From Desulfurococcales archaeon (GTDB lineage: Archaea; Thermoproteota; Thermoprotei_A; Sulfolobales; Desulfurococcaceae): 6,792 nt of DNA. The notes beneath the pieces are model-generated. The model did no database searches and was not told the DNA's origin. It was given only the letters and a program-made list of their open reading frames with translations. Each line of letters opens with the position of its first letter. Position 1 is the first letter of the stretch. The position numbers and the translations under genes were made by a program. The stretch spans positions 1 through 6,792 of the forward strand of contig JALWQP010000050.1 in the NCBI GenBank assembly GCA_027083045.1. The letters run 5' to 3'. Positions 4,819-6,792 of this stretch are shown one piece after another.

Positions 4819-6384
4819 ATGGAATTTAATCTCGTGCTTAAAAAATTTAGGGCTGGCATGGCCAGAATCGCTTATTTATTCCCGTCTACGTATGAGGCTA
4901 TGTTATCCAGTCTCCCGACACATATGATATACTATATAGTAAACAGTGTGGATGAGGCGTATTTGGAGCGCTTCCATATAAAGAAGTTCCAAGGAGAAGA
5001 GCCTCCTCCTAGAAGCATAGAAACAGGAGCCCCTCTTAGGAGCTTCGAACTGATCATCGTGAGTCTCCACTATGAGCTCTCAATAATAGATGTTCTTAGA
5101 GCTCTCTTATCTGCAGGTATAGAACCATATAGAAAGAAGAGAAAACAAGTGATAATTGCCGGCGGCCCGGTAGTGGTATCCAATCCTATACCTTACTCTG
5201 ATTTCATTGACGTATTCATAATTGGAGAAATTGAAAACACTATCCCGCGTCTCGTCAAGGATTGGGTTGAAACTAGGGATAAGAAAGAGTACTTAGAGAA
5301 AATAGCTTCATATAATGACGTCTATGTTCCAGATATTAAGGAGGATGCCAGAAAATCCTTTGTCAGTGATCTAGATAAAGCGTTCTATCCAGTTAAACAA
5401 ATCCAGAATACAGAGATTGAACCTGTCTATGGCCGTGGCTTCCTCCTCGAAACAAGTAGAGGCTGCAAATATTGGTGTAGGTTCTGCATGGAAGGCCGGC
5501 TATTTAAGCCATATCGTATGCGTAGTTTTCATGTTATGAAAAATCTTGTTGAACATGGATTACGAATGAATAATGTGAATAGAGTTATTATTTATTCATT
5601 ATGTTTCCTAGGCAATCTCTACGAGAAGAAGTTATTGGAGTATCTGGTGGAAAACAATATTGGTGCCGTGCTTCCAAGCATGAGGATCGATCATCTTGAT
5701 GAAGATTCTCTGGAAATAATAAGTATGCTCGGCCAGAAAACTATCACGATTGCACCTGAATCGTTTCTTCCTACCAAGAAATGTATTTTCGGGAAATACC
5801 ATGGAAGAGAATTTCTTAATGATATTGAATTAATACTCGATAAAGGATTCGATCTAAAAATATACATGATAGTAGGTGTTAGAGGGCTCGAAAATATAGA
5901 TCTTGATGAAATAAAATATATTGAAAAATTAAGTAGTAAGGCAAAGAGGAAGGGTAGAAAGATAGTTGTTAGTGTGAATCCTCTCATCCCTAAGCCAAGG
6001 ACGCCGTTTCAGTGGATAGGTATGCTTGACCCCGTTAGGCTCAAGCGTTTAATAAAATCACTGAAAAATAGATTGCGAAGACATGTTGATTTCAGAGACT
6101 ATGATGTAAGATGGGCTGTAATGCAAGCTGCAATTGCATTGGCAGGAAGAGACATTTCTGAGACCTTACTACAGACCGCCAAGCTTGGTGGTGGCCTGTC
6201 TGGATGGAGGAAGGCGCTGAAAATGACAAACTATAATATTAATTATGTGTTCGATGGTTATGAATTTGGCGAAGAACTTCCATGGTCAAAAATAGTGATC
6301 GATAAACTATGTGATAAGATTGCGGCTGGTGAGTATGAACAGTTGGTATCGTTGCTAAGGAGTGCCTCTGGCGATCATAGCTAG
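4819..6384 (+). CDS. radical SAM protein with N-terminal B12-binding-like domain (COG1032, TIGR03960-like)
   Basis: A 521-residue radical SAM enzyme, which uses a 4Fe-4S cluster and S-adenosylmethionine to make a radical. The cluster motif is C216-x3-C220-x2-C223 within ETSRGCKYWCRFC. The first 200 residues resemble the B12-binding-like domain of COG1032 proteins: an opening ARIAYLFPSTYEAMLSSL, SLHYELSIIDVLRALLSAGI (82-101), AGGP (114-117), and DVFIIGEIE (131-139). No DxHxxG cobalamin motif is seen, so B12 binding is doubtful. Later blocks match the uncharacterised TIGR03960-type family as I recall it: APES (312-315), PKPRTPFQW (391-399), ALAGRDISETLL, GWRKAL and LPW (488-490). The companion DUF2344/TIGR03936 domain is absent from the C-terminus. 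Reaction and substrate are unknown; a modification of RNA, protein or a cofactor would be typical. The start is ATG at 4819, fitting the family N-terminus. It stands alone as a transcript and its 3' end overlaps the convergent gene by 30 bases. Confidence 0.9.
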   Translation: MEFNLVLKKFRAGMARIAYLFPSTYEAMLSSLPTHMIYYIVNSVDEAYLERFHIKKFQGEEPPPRSIETGAPLRSFELIIVSLHYELSIIDVLRALLSAGIEPYRKKRKQVIIAGGPVVVSNPIPYSDFIDVFIIGEIENTIPRLVKDWVETRDKKEYLEKIASYNDVYVPDIKEDARKSFVSDLDKAFYPVKQIQNTEIEPVYGRGFLLETSRGCKYWCRFCMEGRLFKPYRMRSFHVMKNLVEHGLRMNNVNRVIIYSLCFLGNLYEKKLLEYLVENNIGAVLPSMRIDHLDEDSLEIISMLGQKTITIAPESFLPTKKCIFGKYHGREFLNDIELILDKGFDLKIYMIVGVRGLENIDLDEIKYIEKLSSKAKRKGRKIVVSVNPLIPKPRTPFQWIGMLDPVRLKRLIKSLKNRLRRHVDFRDYDVRWAVMQAAIALAGRDISETLLQTAKLGGGLSGWRKALKMTNYNINYVFDGYEFGEELPWSKIVIDKLCDKIAAGEYEQLVSLLRSASGDHS

Positions 6385-6792
6385 TTCTCCGATATATGAT
6401 ATAAGCGCTAGAGAAGATGCTAGTTCTCCTACGATTAAAGGATTAATTCTTCCACCGTCTATGATGCTGTATAATTCTCTATTCATTATTGTTTGCTCAG
6501 ATTCCGATACAGCGTAGGGTAGGGCTATGCGTATATCCAGGCCAAGTCTTAATCCCCGGAAACCGCTTATAAGGTAGTATCTCCTGATCTCACTTCTCAG
6601 CGCGTATTCTGGCTTGATCCCTATCGATAGATAAAAGGATGTTAGGACGCCAAGGGTTATCGGTATTATTGAATTGTCTATTCCCTTCATATTTTCAAGA
6701 GCATTATATGTTTTCACTATTTCTGATTGCCCTATACCCATGGATGAGAGAGTAAGTCTTGGAATGAAGATCGATAGCTTATAGTCCAATGT
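6355..6792 (-). CDS. hypothetical protein, 5' end probably outside window
   Basis: About 145 residues of a protein I do not recognise. A TTG at 6789 could be a start, but the frame is open to the right edge and no ribosome binding site can be assessed, so it is best treated as 5'-partial. It is moderately hydrophobic and probably helical, with segments such as IPITLGVLTSFYLSIGI and PLIVGELASSLALISYIGELAMIA. These are too interrupted by charges to call membrane spans with confidence. A polar stretch in the middle (ESEQTIMNRELYSIIDGGRINP) is the most motif-like part. The C-terminal GELA motif occurs twice, 13 residues apart, encoded by an exact 11-base direct repeat. The gene is convergent with the radical SAM gene and overlaps its last 30 bases. 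Confidence 0.65.
   Translation of the reverse strand, partial: TLDYKLSIFIPRLTLSSMGIGQSEIVKTYNALENMKGIDNSIIPITLGVLTSFYLSIGIKPEYALRSEIRRYYLISGFRGLRLGLDIRIALPYAVSESEQTIMNRELYSIIDGGRINPLIVGELASSLALISYIGELAMIARGTP
6380..6429. repeat. 11-bp direct repeat inside the hypothetical gene
   Basis: GCTAGTTCTCC occurs at 6380-6390 and again at 6419-6429, 39 bases apart. Both copies are in frame on the minus strand and encode GELA, so this is likely an internal helix repeat of the protein. The first copy also spans the stop codon of the radical SAM gene. Confidence 0.6.

Noticed and set aside
5690..5760. C/D-box small RNA (TGATGA followed by CTGA)
   Set aside because: The boxes lie inside well-conserved radical SAM coding sequence, and no proper D'/C' boxes or terminal stem are present.
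1..6792. tRNA, rRNA, CRISPR array, insertion sequence or integration site
   Set aside because: Scanned by eye for cloverleaf-like segments, regularly spaced repeats, transposase motifs and terminal inverted repeats; none found. A tRNAscan or CRISPR search would be the decisive test.

Overview
The window looks like a piece of a hyperthermophilic crenarchaeon, most likely of the Desulfurococcales. The signs are a dense gene layout, heavy use of AGA/AGG for Arg and ATA for Ile, TATA-box promoters with very short leaders, GGTG/GGAGG-type ribosome binding sites, many TTG starts, and an archaeal-type Lhr helicase. The placement is inferred from style; no rRNA or other marker is present. No tRNA, rRNA, CRISPR array, insertion sequence or phage gene is visible, and no gene-free stretch exceeds about 60 bases.

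Layout, left to right. (1) 1-659 (+): the C-terminal end of an Lhr-type superfamily 2 helicase, whose 5' part lies outside the window. (2) 679-1699 (-): two overlapping genes, a 90-residue basic protein followed by a 251-residue protein resembling the archaeal DUF2192 family. (3) 1698-1934 (+): a small acidic protein whose ATG shares one CATG tetranucleotide with the ATG of the 90-residue gene on the other strand. (4) 1884-2610 (-): a two-gene operon of a helix-turn-helix protein and an unrecognised helical protein. (5) 2668-3546 (+): a short MDR-superfamily (alcohol-dehydrogenase-like) protein without recognisable zinc ligands. (6) 3533-4747 (-): a PLP-dependent fold-type I aminotransferase of the LysN/aminoadipate/aromatic type. 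(7) 4819-6384 (+): a radical SAM protein of the COG1032/TIGR03960-like group. (8) 6355-6792 (-): an unrecognised protein running off the right edge.

The genes do not form one obvious pathway. Neighbours alternate in direction, so promoters are shared between divergent pairs (1653-1750, 2611-2667, 4748-4818) and convergent pairs often overlap at their 3' ends (1884-1934, 3533-3546, 6355-6384). The best functional groupings are the HTH protein with its translationally coupled partner, possibly acting on the divergent MDR gene, and the 90-residue/DUF2192-like pair.

I found no clearly new multi-gene system. The items most worth a second look are the head-to-head gene pair sharing a start palindrome with each promoter inside the other's reading frame (about 1650-1750), the MDR protein that seems to have lost its metal site, the orphan radical SAM protein, and the HTH/127-residue pair.
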